The translations under genes and the position numbers were made by a program. Below the pieces are notes generated by a model. The model ran no database searches, was not told the DNA's origin, and was given only the letters and a program-made list of their open reading frames with translations. A stretch of DNA of 64,000 nt from JBPYFK01 sp051984675 (GTDB taxonomy: Bacteria > Actinomycetota > Actinomycetes > Mycobacteriales > Pseudonocardiaceae), in the NCBI GenBank assembly GCA_051984675.1, contig JBPYFK010000035.1, positions 1 through 64,000 on the forward strand. The letters run 5' to 3'. Shown in pieces: positions 16,066-24,972 of this stretch. Each line of letters starts with the position of its first letter. Positions within the stretch are counted from its first letter, which is position 1.

Positions 16066-16668
16066 GTGCCGGTCGCGCTGACGCTGCTGGGCATCGGGGC
16101 GATGAACTCGCCCCGCTACCGGGCAGCTGGGCTGCTCGCCGCCTGGCCGGGCCACCGGGTGGCCTTCGACGGGGGAGGCAGTGCCGACCCCGGTCTGGGG
16201 CTGGCTGCCTGGCTGGTGTGCGACGAGCGCGCCGAGCTGATGGCCGGTATTCGGCGGCGCGCTCGGGAGCTGGACGTCCACCCGCATGTTGGTGAGTACT
16301 CCGGCGGTGGCGTGCGCGCCCAGCCTTTCGAAGTCGTGCACACCTCGCACCCGGCCTATGGCTATCTGATCAACACTGCGCGGTCCCGGATCGCGTGGAT
16401 TCCCGAGTTCTGGACATTGCCGGAGTGGGCGTCCGGCGTCGACCTCGCGTTCGTGGACGCGGCAGGCTGGGATCGGCCGATCCGGTTCGCCGGGGGAGTC
16501 GGTGGGCACGCGTGCGTGCTCGACACGGCGGAGGTCGCCCGGCAACTCGCGATCAAGCGGGTGGTGTACGCGCACGTGGGCCGTCCGACCATCCGCGCGA
16601 TCGATCGCGGTCAACGCCCGCCGTTCGGCGAGTTCGGAACGGAAGGGGCGACCTACCGGGTCCGGTGA
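16066..16668 (+). CDS. Metallo-beta-lactamase-fold-like protein lacking the metal-binding HxHxDH
   Basis: 200 residues. The start ALTLLGIGAMNSPRYRAAGL and the phrase HRVAFDGG resemble the first strands of RNase Z/PhnP-type MBL proteins. The C-terminal half (VDLAFVDAAGWDRP, GGVGGHACVLDTAEVARQL, KRVVYAHVGRP) resembles their second half with a retained His. The HxHxDH loop is missing: the protein goes straight from the DGG turn into a helical insertion. Hydrolase activity is therefore unlikely without another metal site. The GTG start follows GGAG closely. The identity is fold-level only. Confidence 0.7.
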   Translation: MPVALTLLGIGAMNSPRYRAAGLLAAWPGHRVAFDGGGSADPGLGLAAWLVCDERAELMAGIRRRARELDVHPHVGEYSGGGVRAQPFEVVHTSHPAYGYLINTARSRIAWIPEFWTLPEWASGVDLAFVDAAGWDRPIRFAGGVGGHACVLDTAEVARQLAIKRVVYAHVGRPTIRAIDRGQRPPFGEFGTEGATYRVR

Positions 16669-16696
16669 GTTGAATGTCCACACTGGACGCTTAAAG

Positions 16697-16728
16697 CGTG
16701 CCCCCGCGCCGCAGGGCGCGGGGGCACG
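16697..16728. terminator. 14-bp GC hairpin terminator after the MBL-like gene
   Basis: CGTGCCCCCGCGCC (16697-16710), loop GCAG, then GGCGCGGGGGCACG (16715-16728): a perfect 14-bp stem. There is no U-tract, as is usual for high-GC actinobacteria. It lies 29 bp after the stop at 16668, between convergent genes, so it may act both ways. Confidence 0.8.
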
Positions 16729-16872
16729 TGCACCGGACTTTCGCCCCAGGTGGGAGGGGGAGCCCACCTGGAAGCGACAGTCGCAATGCCCGTCGGAGGG
16801 ATGACGGACGGGGGCAAGGGTACCGGTGTGTAGCTCGACGGTGACGCACTGGGGTGGTTGTCGTCGTAGCCA

Positions 16873-18273
16873 TCAGAATCGGCCGCCGGGTGGCGGACCG
16901 CCCGGTGGTGGCGAGGGAGGGCGCGGGGCGTTACGGGTCCCTCCCGATGGTGCGTAAGGCACCCACTGGCCCGGCCTCCCGGTGCCCGGCCGTTGACCTG
17001 GAGGAACTGAGGCTGGCCGGGGTGCGCGATACGCGGGGAGAGGTCCGACCTTGCCCGGCGACGGCGGTGTGAAGAACCCGGAACGCTCGGACCTCGCCCA
17101 CGGCGGTGCCGGCGGCTGCTGCGTGCGGCGGAAGAACGCGTCTCGTGCCACTCGCATCAGGCGTAACAGCCCTTCCCGCCGCGCGTAGAAGTTCCTCGCT
17201 TCGATAGCGCCGTTGCCAGTGTGTGCGTGTAACAGCGCGAGTTCGGTCGCCGCGAGCTGGTAGTCAGCCATGGCACGCGCGCCGGTGATACCGGCCTGCG
17301 TACGCGCCCAACGGCGTGCCTCCCGGCGCCCCGACATCGTGCCCAGCATGCGCACGTCGTTGGACTGCACAAGACCACTGGGAATGTAGGCGGGCAGGTA
17401 GGTCTGGATGTGGCTGACGATGCGCCTGCGGTCCCGAATCAGCACGACGACGAGCGTGACCAGTACCAGGAGCTGGACCAGGTAGGCCAACGCCATCATG
17501 CGTGGGCCGAACGACGTCGACGCGTTCCACGTCATGTGCAGCAGCACCGCCGCCAGCCAGCCCCCCACGACCGCGAAGAACCTGCCAGGTCCGCGATGCA
17601 CGGCCGCGTACGCCACTCCGAGCCCGGTCATCGACGTGTACAGCGGGTGCCCCAGCGGCGCGATCACTCCCCGCAGGATCACGGTGAACACGAGTTGCTG
17701 ACCCGGGCCTTCCAGCCCTTCCACGTAGTACAGCACGTTCTCGATCAGGGCGAAGCCGAGCCCGACCAGGCTCGCGTAGATGACCCCGTCGGTGGGCCCG
17801 TCGAGGCCCCGGCGCTTCCACCAGAGCAGCAGGATCAGCAGCAGCGACCCCTTGAAGCTCTCTTCGACGACGGGAGCGCAGAACGTGGTCGTGACGAAGT
17901 TGGCCAGGTCCTTGCCCAGGGCCGGTCGCAGCAACGCCTCGCCCAGGTCATTGACGATGAGCGCGCCGAGGATCGCCACGCCCGCCCCCCAGGCGAACGC
18001 GAGCAGCTTGGTGATCGGCGGTTCCGGCTCCAGCCGGTCGAGCAGAAGCACCAGTCCGATCAGCACGCAGGCCGTCGGTAAGGCGAGGACCAACCCGATC
18101 GCAACGTGGTTGGGACCACCCAACACCAGGTAGAACAGCAGCGCCAAATGGGTGCAGATCCCGGAGACGACCAGGCCGATGATCCACGGAACCGGCGCGC
18201 GACTGGAACTGCGTCCTTCCAGAATCGCTCGCGGGTTGATCAAGATTCGGGATGTTGGGTTCTGCTGCGTCAT
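16873..18273 (-). CDS. PrsW-family intramembrane metalloprotease
   Basis: 466 residues from ATG 18273; starts at 18303 or 18324 are also possible, none with a clear ribosome site. About eight hydrophobic helices come first, carrying the PrsW signatures APVVEESFKG (the E-E-x-x-K motif), LGFALIENVLYYVEG, GVIAPLGHPLYTSMTG and LLHMTWN. These supply the glutamate and histidine residues thought to coordinate metal in this Abi/CAAX-protease-like fold. A cytoplasmic, Pro-rich C-terminal tail of about 150 residues follows. PrsW relatives cleave membrane anti-sigma factors; no anti-sigma gene is nearby. Confidence 0.88.
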   Translation of the reverse strand: MTQQNPTSRILINPRAILEGRSSSRAPVPWIIGLVVSGICTHLALLFYLVLGGPNHVAIGLVLALPTACVLIGLVLLLDRLEPEPPITKLLAFAWGAGVAILGALIVNDLGEALLRPALGKDLANFVTTTFCAPVVEESFKGSLLLILLLWWKRRGLDGPTDGVIYASLVGLGFALIENVLYYVEGLEGPGQQLVFTVILRGVIAPLGHPLYTSMTGLGVAYAAVHRGPGRFFAVVGGWLAAVLLHMTWNASTSFGPRMMALAYLVQLLVLVTLVVVLIRDRRRIVSHIQTYLPAYIPSGLVQSNDVRMLGTMSGRREARRWARTQAGITGARAMADYQLAATELALLHAHTGNGAIEARNFYARREGLLRLMRVARDAFFRRTQQPPAPPWARSERSGFFTPPSPGKVGPLPAYRAPRPASVPPGQRPGTGRPGQWVPYAPSGGTRNAPRPPSPPPGGPPPGGRF

Positions 18274-18411
18274 CGTGGTGTGAAACGTCCCGCCAGTCTT
18301 CATGCCGAGTATGCGGGGCAGCATAGATGACCAGCCGTCGAGGTGCGGACGGTTGGGGACGACTCGCCACCGGTGGCCGGCGGTGAGTTCCACCACTGGT
18401 AACGGCGCCGA

Positions 18412-19059
18412 TCAGTTCTCGTCATCCGGCTGGATGCGCGGGACCACCTCGCGCAGGATGGCCAGCATCGACTGCGCGAGCAGCAGGTGCACCTGGTCGC
18501 GGGTGAGGTTGCCGTAGAACAGCCATTCGCGGGTGGAAGCTTTCACCATCCCGCCGTAGGCGCGCATCATCGCCAGCAGTTCCTCGCGGTGCTCCGCCCG
18601 CTGGGCCACGTCGACAGCATCGAGTACTTGCTCGGCCGCGAGTTCGTCCGCCTCCCGGAGCACGCGCTCGACATCCGGGTCCTGACCGATCCCCTGCGCG
18701 CCGATCGCGGCCAGCCACATCTTGCGGTGGCGCGAGATGACGTCCAGGAATCGGTCCAGGTAGGCGTCGATCCGCTTCTTGAGTGGTCCCTCGGGCAGCA
18801 GGTCCGCGGTGAACGGCGGTACGAAGACCATCTGCCGTACGACTTCCAGGTAGAGCTGGCGTTTGTTGCCGAAGTAGTGGTTGAGCAGCCCCCGCGCCAC
18901 CCCGGCCTCGCGTGCGATGTCCGACGTCGACACGGCGGTGTAAGGCCGCTCGCCGAACAGGTGGCGGGCGCAGGTGAGGATCTGCTGGCGGCGCTCGTCC
19001 GGTTCCAGGCGCCGCCAGCGCGGTACCGACTCTGCCGACCGTGCCGACTCGGTGGTCAT
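18412..19059 (-). CDS. TetR-family transcriptional regulator
   Basis: 215 residues. The N-terminal helix-turn-helix is RRQQILTCARHLFGERPYTA then VSTSDIAREAGVARGLLNHY and FGNKRQLYLEVV, the classic TetR pattern; the C-terminal ligand domain is all-helical and not family-specific. It is divergent from the aldehyde dehydrogenase with a 118-bp gap that contains the palindrome TGTTGACGGAATGCCAACA (19111-19129). A matching site at 22999-23017 suggests it also controls the F420-type oxidoreductase/acyl-CoA dehydrogenase unit and the acyl-CoA ligase. The inducer is probably an acyl-CoA or an aldehyde; that is inference. Confidence 0.93.
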   Translation of the reverse strand: MTTESARSAESVPRWRRLEPDERRQQILTCARHLFGERPYTAVSTSDIAREAGVARGLLNHYFGNKRQLYLEVVRQMVFVPPFTADLLPEGPLKKRIDAYLDRFLDVISRHRKMWLAAIGAQGIGQDPDVERVLREADELAAEQVLDAVDVAQRAEHREELLAMMRAYGGMVKASTREWLFYGNLTRDQVHLLLAQSMLAILREVVPRIQPDDEN

Positions 19060-19110
19060 CCACGCACCCTTGATCGCTGGTCTCCTGCTGGCTCCCAGGA
19101 TCTCACACCC

Positions 19111-19129
19111 TGTTGACGGAATGCCAACA
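19111..19129. promoter_or_regulatory. Predicted TetR operator, site 1
   Basis: TGTTGACGGAATGCCAACA has perfect TGTTG/CAACA arms and an inner G/C pair. On the other strand it reads TGTTGGCA..., the same start as site 2 at 22999-23017; 13 of 19 positions agree between the two sites. It lies between the divergent tetR and aldehyde dehydrogenase starts. Confidence 0.75.
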
Positions 19130-19177
19130 ACGGCCCATGCTGGCGGTCACCTACGATCTTGCCGAGGGAGCAAGTCC

Positions 19178-20695
19178 ATGGCCGAGACGATCACCTCGCA
19201 GGAAGCGTCGCCGCGAGAGCCCGCGAAGCTCCGGGCCGTCAACCCCGCGTCCGGGGAAACCCTCAGTATCCTGCCCGTGCATGACGAGGACGCCGTGCGC
19301 GCGACCGTCGAGCAGGCCCGGCGCGCCGCGAGCTGGTGGTCCGCGCTGAGCTGGTCGCAGCGCGAACGCCACCTGCTGCGGTGGGCGCGCGAGCTGGTAC
19401 GCCGCGGTGACGAGATCGTCGAGTTGATGCACGCGGAGAATGGCAAGCCGCGTGACGACGCCTACCTGGAACTGGCGCTGGCGCTGGAACACCTCCGCTG
19501 GGCGGCGAAGAACGCGGGCCGCGTGTTGCGACCGCGCCGAGTGCCGTCCGGGCTGTTCATGGCCAATCACGCGGCATCCGTCGAGTACCGGCCGTGCGGT
19601 GTCGTCGGGGTCATCGGACCGTGGAACTACCCCATCTACACGCCGAACGGGTCGATCGCCTACGCGCTCGCGGCCGGCAACACCGTGGTGTTCAAACCCA
19701 GTGAGCACTCCTCGGCGACCGGGAAGCTGTTCGTGGAGGCGTTCTCGGAGGCAAACCCGGACGCGGCGCGCGGGGTGCTGTCGGTGCTGACCGGGTACGG
19801 CGAGACCGGCGCGTCGCTGTGCGGGTCCGGTGTGGACAAGGTGGCCTTCACCGGATCACCGGCGACCGGCCGGAAAGTCATGGCGGAATGCGCCCGCACG
19901 CTGACGCCGGTGCTGATGGAGTGCGGCGGCAAGGACGCCCTGATCGTGGCTGAGGACGCCGATCTGACCGCTGCGGCGGAAGCAGCGATCTGGGGAGCTA
20001 TGGCGAACAGCGGCCAGACCTGCGCCGGGGTGGAGCGCGTGTACGTCGCGCGACCGGTCCGGGACGAGTTTCTCGCAGAACTGAGGTTCCAGCTGGACGG
20101 GGTGCGTCCCGGCGCGGACAAGGATGCGGCCTACGGGCCGATGACCATGCCCGGGCAGGTCGACGTCGTCCAGCGACACATCGCCGACGCGTTGGAACGG
20201 GGCGCTGCGGCCGTCGTGGGCGGCACGGACTCGGTGCGCGAGCCGTTCGTCTATCCGGTTGTGCTGCTCGACGCCCCGGAGGATTCCGTTGCCGTCCGTG
20301 AAGAAACGTTCGGCCCGACGATCACCGTCCGTGCGGTGGACACCATGGACGAAGCGGTCGAGCTGGCGAACGCCTCCGAGTACGGCCTGGCGGCATCGGT
20401 GTTCTCGCACCGGCACGGCATGGAGATCGCGCGGCGCATCGACAGCGGTGCGACCTCGGTCAACTCCGTGCTGGGATTCGCCGGTATCCCGGCCTTGCCG
20501 TTCGGAGGGCAGGGGGAGAGCGGGTTCGGCCGGATTCACGGTGACGAGGGTCTGCGCGGTTTCGCCGTGGCGAAATCCATCGCCCGTCGCAGGTTCACCT
20601 TCCGACCGCTGGAGGTGGCGACTTTCCAGCGTCGCCGCGTGACGATGCCGATGGTGCGCATGCTCGTCCGGTTCCGCCACGGCCGCCGGGTCTGA
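19178..20695 (+). CDS. Aldehyde dehydrogenase (NAD(P)+-dependent)
   Basis: 505 residues. Catalytic Cys in ANSGQTCAGVERVYVA, general-base Glu in PVLMECGGKDALIV, cofactor segments PWNYPIYTPNGSIAYALAAG and FTGSPATGRKVMAE, and the closing FPFGGQ-like motif LPFGGQGESGFGRIHG. It oxidises an aldehyde to the acid, which the ligase at 23067 could then activate as a CoA thioester. ATG 19178 has GAGGGAG 8-14 bases upstream and is the first start after the operator. The C-terminus is basic (RRRVTMPMVRMLVRFRHGRR), unlike typical soluble ALDHs, and may be membrane-associated. Confidence 0.93.
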   Translation: MAETITSQEASPREPAKLRAVNPASGETLSILPVHDEDAVRATVEQARRAASWWSALSWSQRERHLLRWARELVRRGDEIVELMHAENGKPRDDAYLELALALEHLRWAAKNAGRVLRPRRVPSGLFMANHAASVEYRPCGVVGVIGPWNYPIYTPNGSIAYALAAGNTVVFKPSEHSSATGKLFVEAFSEANPDAARGVLSVLTGYGETGASLCGSGVDKVAFTGSPATGRKVMAECARTLTPVLMECGGKDALIVAEDADLTAAAEAAIWGAMANSGQTCAGVERVYVARPVRDEFLAELRFQLDGVRPGADKDAAYGPMTMPGQVDVVQRHIADALERGAAAVVGGTDSVREPFVYPVVLLDAPEDSVAVREETFGPTITVRAVDTMDEAVELANASEYGLAASVFSHRHGMEIARRIDSGATSVNSVLGFAGIPALPFGGQGESGFGRIHGDEGLRGFAVAKSIARRRFTFRPLEVATFQRRRVTMPMVRMLVRFRHGRRV

Positions 20696-20704
20696 TCTTG
20701 AGGG

Positions 20705-20740
20705 TGGGCGGTGGTCGTCATGGCCGACGGCCACCGCCCA
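20705..20740. terminator. Hairpin between convergent aldehyde and acyl-CoA dehydrogenase genes
   Basis: TGGGCGGTGG (20705-20714) pairs with CCACCGCCCA (20731-20740), 10 bp, around a 16-nt loop that can extend the stem inward. It sits in the 53-bp gap between the two stop codons and is probably bidirectional. Confidence 0.65.
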
Positions 20741-20748
20741 GCCACCGC

Positions 20749-21891
20749 TCAAAGCTGGTAGGTCTTGCCGATGATGTCGCGCTGGATCTCGCTGGTGCCA
20801 CCGTAAATCGTGGAGGCCAGGGCCGCGCGGACGTGACCTTCCATGTCGTACTCGGTCGCGTAGCCGTAGCCGCCCATCATCTGCATCCCTTCCAGGGTGA
20901 CCGCGCGGGCCGTCTCGGTCGCCTTGAGCTTCGCCATGGACGCTTCGCGGGGGAGCGTGCGCCCCGGGTTCTCGTCCACGAGCTGAGCGACGTTGTAGAC
21001 GATCAGACGCGTGCATTCCACTTCGGTGGCCAGGTCCGCCAACCGGTGCCGCAATGCCTGGAAACTCCCGATCGGTCGGCCGAACTGCTGCCGCTGGCGG
21101 ACGTACGCGAGGGTGTCATCCAGCGCCCGGCGGGCGAGCCCGAGCATCGAGCTGGCCAGGATCATGCGCTCCAGGTTCAGCCCCACCATCAGCTGCTTCC
21201 ACCCGGCGTCCACCGCACCCACCACCGCGCTCTCCGGCAGGTGGCAGTCGGTGAAGTACAGGTCGTTGACCTCGCGGCCGCCCATGGTGGAGATCCGGCT
21301 GATCCGCAACCCCGCGGTATCAGCCGGAACGTCGAACATGGTGAGACCGTCGTGCTTACCCACACCGGTGGACGTCCTGGCGACCAGCAGGATGCGTTTG
21401 GCGATGTGCGCGTTGGAGCACCACGTCTTCTGGCCGTTGATGACGAACCCGTCGTCGGTGCGCTCGGCGCGGCAGGACAGCGCCCCGACGTCGGAACCGG
21501 CGCCGGGTTCGGACATCGAGATCGCGCTGACGACGCCACCGGCCAGCTCACCGAGCGCGGTCTCGCGCTGCTGCTCGGTGCCGAACTGCTGGTATGGCGC
21601 GGCAGCGATCACCGACGTGGTGAATCCGCCGATCGGTGCCAGGCCGTAGCCGACGTGTTCGAGAAACAAGGCCAGGTCGAACATGCCGGCACCGCCGCCC
21701 CCGAACTCCTCCGGGACGGTCAGCCCGAGCCAGCCCAGCTCCGCCATCTTGCGATACAGGGACGTGCTGTGCTTCTCGGTCCCGTTCACGGTCAACTCGT
21801 CCCGCTGGGCCCGCGTCCCGCATTCCCGCCGGCAGAAGGCATCCACGGCGTCTACAAAGGACTGCTGCTCGGCGCTGAGTGTGATCGACAT
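20749..21891 (-). CDS. Acyl-CoA dehydrogenase (FadE type)
   Basis: 380 residues, normal length. Family stretches: LGLTVPEEFGGGGAGMFDLA, AISMSEPGAGSDVGALSCRA, FVINGQKTWCSNAHIAKRIL and the C-terminal YGGTSEIQRDIIGKTY. The usual YEGT glutamate position is Gly, as in many actinobacterial FadEs, so the base must lie elsewhere. It introduces the alpha,beta double bond into an acyl-CoA with FAD. ATG 21891 is 20 bp after the F420-type oxidoreductase stop, so the two form an operon read from the 22999 operator. Confidence 0.92.
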   Translation of the reverse strand: MSITLSAEQQSFVDAVDAFCRRECGTRAQRDELTVNGTEKHSTSLYRKMAELGWLGLTVPEEFGGGGAGMFDLALFLEHVGYGLAPIGGFTTSVIAAAPYQQFGTEQQRETALGELAGGVVSAISMSEPGAGSDVGALSCRAERTDDGFVINGQKTWCSNAHIAKRILLVARTSTGVGKHDGLTMFDVPADTAGLRISRISTMGGREVNDLYFTDCHLPESAVVGAVDAGWKQLMVGLNLERMILASSMLGLARRALDDTLAYVRQRQQFGRPIGSFQALRHRLADLATEVECTRLIVYNVAQLVDENPGRTLPREASMAKLKATETARAVTLEGMQMMGGYGYATEYDMEGHVRAALASTIYGGTSEIQRDIIGKTYQL

Positions 21892-21911
21892 GATGGGTGC
21901 GTCCCTTCGCG

Positions 21912-22940
21912 CTACGACAGCCACTCCTTGAGCTGCCCGATGTCCCGGCCGCTGTCTTCGCCAATCGGGGTGACACTGAGATCGGTGACGCCGGCCTCCT
22001 GGTAAGCGGCGACACGCTCCCGGACGTACGCCGGCGGTCCGATCAGCGTGGTCTGCTCCAGCAGCTCGTCCGGGACAGCGGCGGCGGCCTCTTCCTTGCG
22101 CCCGGCGAGGTAGAGGTCCTGTACCTCCTCGGCTTCGGACTCGTAGCCGTATCGCCGGACGAGGTCGTTGTAGAAGTTGCGTCCCTTGGCGCCCATACCA
22201 CCGATGTACAGCGTCAGGGTCGGGCGCGCCAGTTCACGCAGGTGAGTGACATCGTCGCCGATCGCGAGCAGCCCACCGGCGACGATCTCCAGCGGTCCCC
22301 GCGCGACCGCACGCCTGGCGCGACCCTCGGCCAGCGCATCGCCCCACACCTGCTTCGCTTTCTCGGGAACGAAGAGGAACGGGAGCCAACCATCCCCGAT
22401 CTCCGCGGTCATCCGCACGTTCTTGGTGCCCAGCGCCGCGATGTAGATCGGGATCTCCTCGCGCAGGGGCGGTGCGAGCAGCTTCAACGCCTTGCCGAGC
22501 CCGGTTCCCCGTTCCGCGGGCAGTGGAATCTGATAGATGCCGTCATGTGTGACCCGTTCCCGTCGCCAGGCACGCCGCAGGATGTCCACGACTTCGCGGG
22601 TTCGCCCGAGCGGCCGGTCGTAGGGGAGGCCGTGCCATCCCTCCACGACCTGGGGCCCGGACGCGCCGAGCCCGAGGATCGCTCGTCCGCCCGAGACCGC
22701 GTCCAGGCCGGCGGCGGTCTGTGCGAGCAGCGCGGGGGTTCGGGAGTAGATCGGCAGGATTCCCGCGCCGATCTCGACCCGCTCCGTGCGAGCGGCGAGG
22801 TAGCCCAGCAGGGTGGGGGCGTCGAACCCGTAGGCTTCGGCGACCCATATCCGGTCCAGTCCCACCTTTTCCAGTGCCACGGCCTGCTCGATGACCGTGC
22901 GCGGATCGCTCGCGTACTGCAACGGCACGCTCAGTCGCAT
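21912..22940 (-). CDS. LLM-class (F420-type) flavin/deazaflavin-dependent oxidoreductase
   Basis: 342 residues of luciferase-like fold: VPLQYASDPRTVIEQAVAL, RIWVAEAYGFDAPTLLGYLA, GAGILPIYSRTPALLAQTAA, AILGLGASGPQVVEGWHG and the C-terminal LIGPPAYVRERVAAYQEAG. The pattern is that of F420-dependent dehydrogenases/reductases rather than SsuD. It is likely to oxidise or reduce an alcohol or alkene in the same pathway as the neighbouring acyl-CoA dehydrogenase, ligase and aldehyde dehydrogenase. ATG 22940 lies about 60 bp from operator site 2. Confidence 0.88.
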   Translation of the reverse strand: MRLSVPLQYASDPRTVIEQAVALEKVGLDRIWVAEAYGFDAPTLLGYLAARTERVEIGAGILPIYSRTPALLAQTAAGLDAVSGGRAILGLGASGPQVVEGWHGLPYDRPLGRTREVVDILRRAWRRERVTHDGIYQIPLPAERGTGLGKALKLLAPPLREEIPIYIAALGTKNVRMTAEIGDGWLPFLFVPEKAKQVWGDALAEGRARRAVARGPLEIVAGGLLAIGDDVTHLRELARPTLTLYIGGMGAKGRNFYNDLVRRYGYESEAEEVQDLYLAGRKEEAAAAVPDELLEQTTLIGPPAYVRERVAAYQEAGVTDLSVTPIGEDSGRDIGQLKEWLS

Positions 22941-22998
22941 CGCTTTCCTCCGATCGTCTCCGGCGCACGTTCCGGGTCGCGACCGAGCCTAGGCGGAC

Positions 22999-23017
22999 TG
23001 TTGGCAATATGACAATA
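22999..23017. promoter_or_regulatory. Predicted TetR operator, site 2
   Basis: TGTTGGCAATATGACAATA, a near-palindrome with the TGTTG/CAA(C/T)A arms and inner C/G pair of site 1 (19111-19129). It lies between the divergent starts at 22940 and 23067, so one site could control both units. Confidence 0.7.
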
Positions 23018-23066
23018 AGACGTTAACGTGGGGCTGCCGGAGGCGCGAGCGACGGAGGTTGCGTTG

Positions 23067-24914
23067 ATGAGCGACGAAGGGGCGGTCCTGCGGTCATCCA
23101 GCGGGCCAGCCGAGATCCCGATCGGCGAGCACACGATCTGCGATCACCTGTTCAAGACCGCGCAGAGGTTCGGTGACGCGCCAGCCATGTCAGCGCGTGA
23201 CGGCGCGGAGTGGAGGACACGGACATGGAACGAGGTGCGCGAGGCGGTCCTGCGCGTAGCAGCGGGGCTGCACGCGCTGGGTGTCGAGCCGGGCGACCGG
23301 GTCGCCATCATGGCGTCCAACCGGCCCGAGCACGTGATCGCTGATCTCGGCGCGCTGCACGCGGGTGCCATCCCGACGACCGTGTACTCCACGCTGGCCG
23401 CCGAGCAGCTCGCCTTCGTCGCGAACGACTCGGCGGCCCGGGTGGCGATCGTGGAGGGACCAGACGAACTCGCTCGCTGGCAGGCCGTGCGAGCACAACT
23501 CCCGGAACTCCGGCGGATTGTCGTCCTGGAACCGGCCGGCGACGGCGATGCGGTCGCGTGGTCGGAGCTGCTCCGGCTCGGTGCGGCCCAGCTTGCCGAG
23601 CGCCAGGAACAGGTGCAGCGACGCTGGAACGCGGTCACCGCAGATGATCCAGCGACACTGATCTACACCTCGGGTACCACGGGCAACCCCAAGGGTGTGC
23701 TGCTCAGCCACCGCAACGTCCTCTACCAGGCGAATATCAGCAGGGAAGGCGGCGCTCCCGAACACCCTGTCACGGTGTCCTACCTGCCGCTGGCGCACAT
23801 CGCGGAAAAGGCGTTTTCGCTGATCCTGCCGGTGGTGTGGGCCGGTCACGTGTACTTCTGCCCCAACCCGGACGACCTGCCGGACATCCTGCGGGAGGTC
23901 CGCCCGACGCTGTTCTTCGGCGTGCCGCGCGTCTGGGAGAAGCTCTACACCGGGCTGTCCGCACTACTGCGGGCCGAAAGCGACCAGGCGAAACGGCAGA
24001 CGGTCGAGGATGCGCTGGAGGCCGGACGTCGCTACGTCGAGTCGACCCAGTTCGGCTCGCAGCCGACACCGGAGATCGAGCAGGCGCACGCTCGCGCCGA
24101 GGCGGTGCTGACACCCCTGCGCGCCGCGCTGGGCCTGGACCGGGTCGTGTGGGCCGGCAGCGCGGCAGCACCGCTGCCGGTCGAGATCGCCCGGTTCTTC
24201 GCGGGCATGGGGCTGCGCATCTTCGACATCTACGGCATGAGCGAGACGACCGGAGCCGTCACCGCAAACCGGCCCACCGAATTCCGGCTGGGTTCCGTGG
24301 GACGACCGGGCCCGGGCATCCGCGTCGCGGTGGCCGACGACGGCGAGATCCTGGTGCGCGGACCGCTGATCATGTCCGGCTACCTCAACCGCCCGGACGC
24401 GACCGCGGAACTCATCGACCGCGACGGCTGGGTCCACACCGGTGACGTCGGGTGGCTGGACGCGGACGGATTCCTGTGGGTCACCGACCGCAAGAAGGAG
24501 CTCATCATCACCTCCAGCGGCAAGAACATCTCGCCAGCGCACATCGAGAACCTGCTCAAGACGCACGAACTGGTCGGCCAGGCGGTCGTCTACGGTGACC
24601 GCAAGCCGTATCTGGTCGCCGTTGTGGTCCTGGAGCCGGAAGCCGTGCGCACGTGGGCCAGCGCGAAGAACCGTTCGGAGCTGCCCGGACCTGATCCTCG
24701 CGAAACCGCCCAGGACCCACGACTGCGTGCGGAACTCGCTCAGGCGGTCGATGCGGTCAATCAGCGACTGGCCCGGCCGGAACAGATCAAGCGATTCGAG
24801 ATCGTGGTCGCCGACTGGCAGCCCGGAGGCGACGAGCTGACGCCGACGCACAAGCTTCGCCGCACCGTCATCTACGACAAGTACGCGTCCCTGATCGAGA
24901 GCCTGTACGGTTGA
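23067..24914 (+). CDS. AMP-forming long-chain acyl-CoA ligase (FadD/FAA1-like)
   Basis: 615 residues, the length of the long-chain (FadD15/FAA1-like) branch. The AMP-binding P-loop is IYTSGTTGNPKGVLLSHRN; further motifs are FDIYGMSETTGAVTANRP, the hinge GWVHTGDVGWLDADGFLWVT and DRKKELIITSSGKNISPAHI with the downstream acyl-adenylation lysine region. It activates a carboxylic acid to its CoA ester. ATG 23067 follows GGAGG by 9 bases; the frame upstream to 23028 is not needed. Divergent from the F420-type gene across operator site 2, so it is part of the same predicted regulon. Confidence 0.93.
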   Translation: MSDEGAVLRSSSGPAEIPIGEHTICDHLFKTAQRFGDAPAMSARDGAEWRTRTWNEVREAVLRVAAGLHALGVEPGDRVAIMASNRPEHVIADLGALHAGAIPTTVYSTLAAEQLAFVANDSAARVAIVEGPDELARWQAVRAQLPELRRIVVLEPAGDGDAVAWSELLRLGAAQLAERQEQVQRRWNAVTADDPATLIYTSGTTGNPKGVLLSHRNVLYQANISREGGAPEHPVTVSYLPLAHIAEKAFSLILPVVWAGHVYFCPNPDDLPDILREVRPTLFFGVPRVWEKLYTGLSALLRAESDQAKRQTVEDALEAGRRYVESTQFGSQPTPEIEQAHARAEAVLTPLRAALGLDRVVWAGSAAAPLPVEIARFFAGMGLRIFDIYGMSETTGAVTANRPTEFRLGSVGRPGPGIRVAVADDGEILVRGPLIMSGYLNRPDATAELIDRDGWVHTGDVGWLDADGFLWVTDRKKELIITSSGKNISPAHIENLLKTHELVGQAVVYGDRKPYLVAVVVLEPEAVRTWASAKNRSELPGPDPRETAQDPRLRAELAQAVDAVNQRLARPEQIKRFEIVVADWQPGGDELTPTHKLRRTVIYDKYASLIESLYG

Positions 24915-24945
24915 ATGCCTTTCGCGTTGGTGGGGCGAACTCGTC

Positions 24946-24972
24946 CCGGTCGTCCTGCTGCGGGACGGCCGG
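24946..24972. terminator. Hairpin between convergent acyl-CoA ligase and pterin dehydratase
   Basis: CCGGTCGTCC (24946-24955), 7-nt loop, GGACGGCCGG (24963-24972): a 10-bp stem with one G-U pair. It abuts the dehydratase stop at 24973 and lies 31 bp after the ligase stop. Confidence 0.6.
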
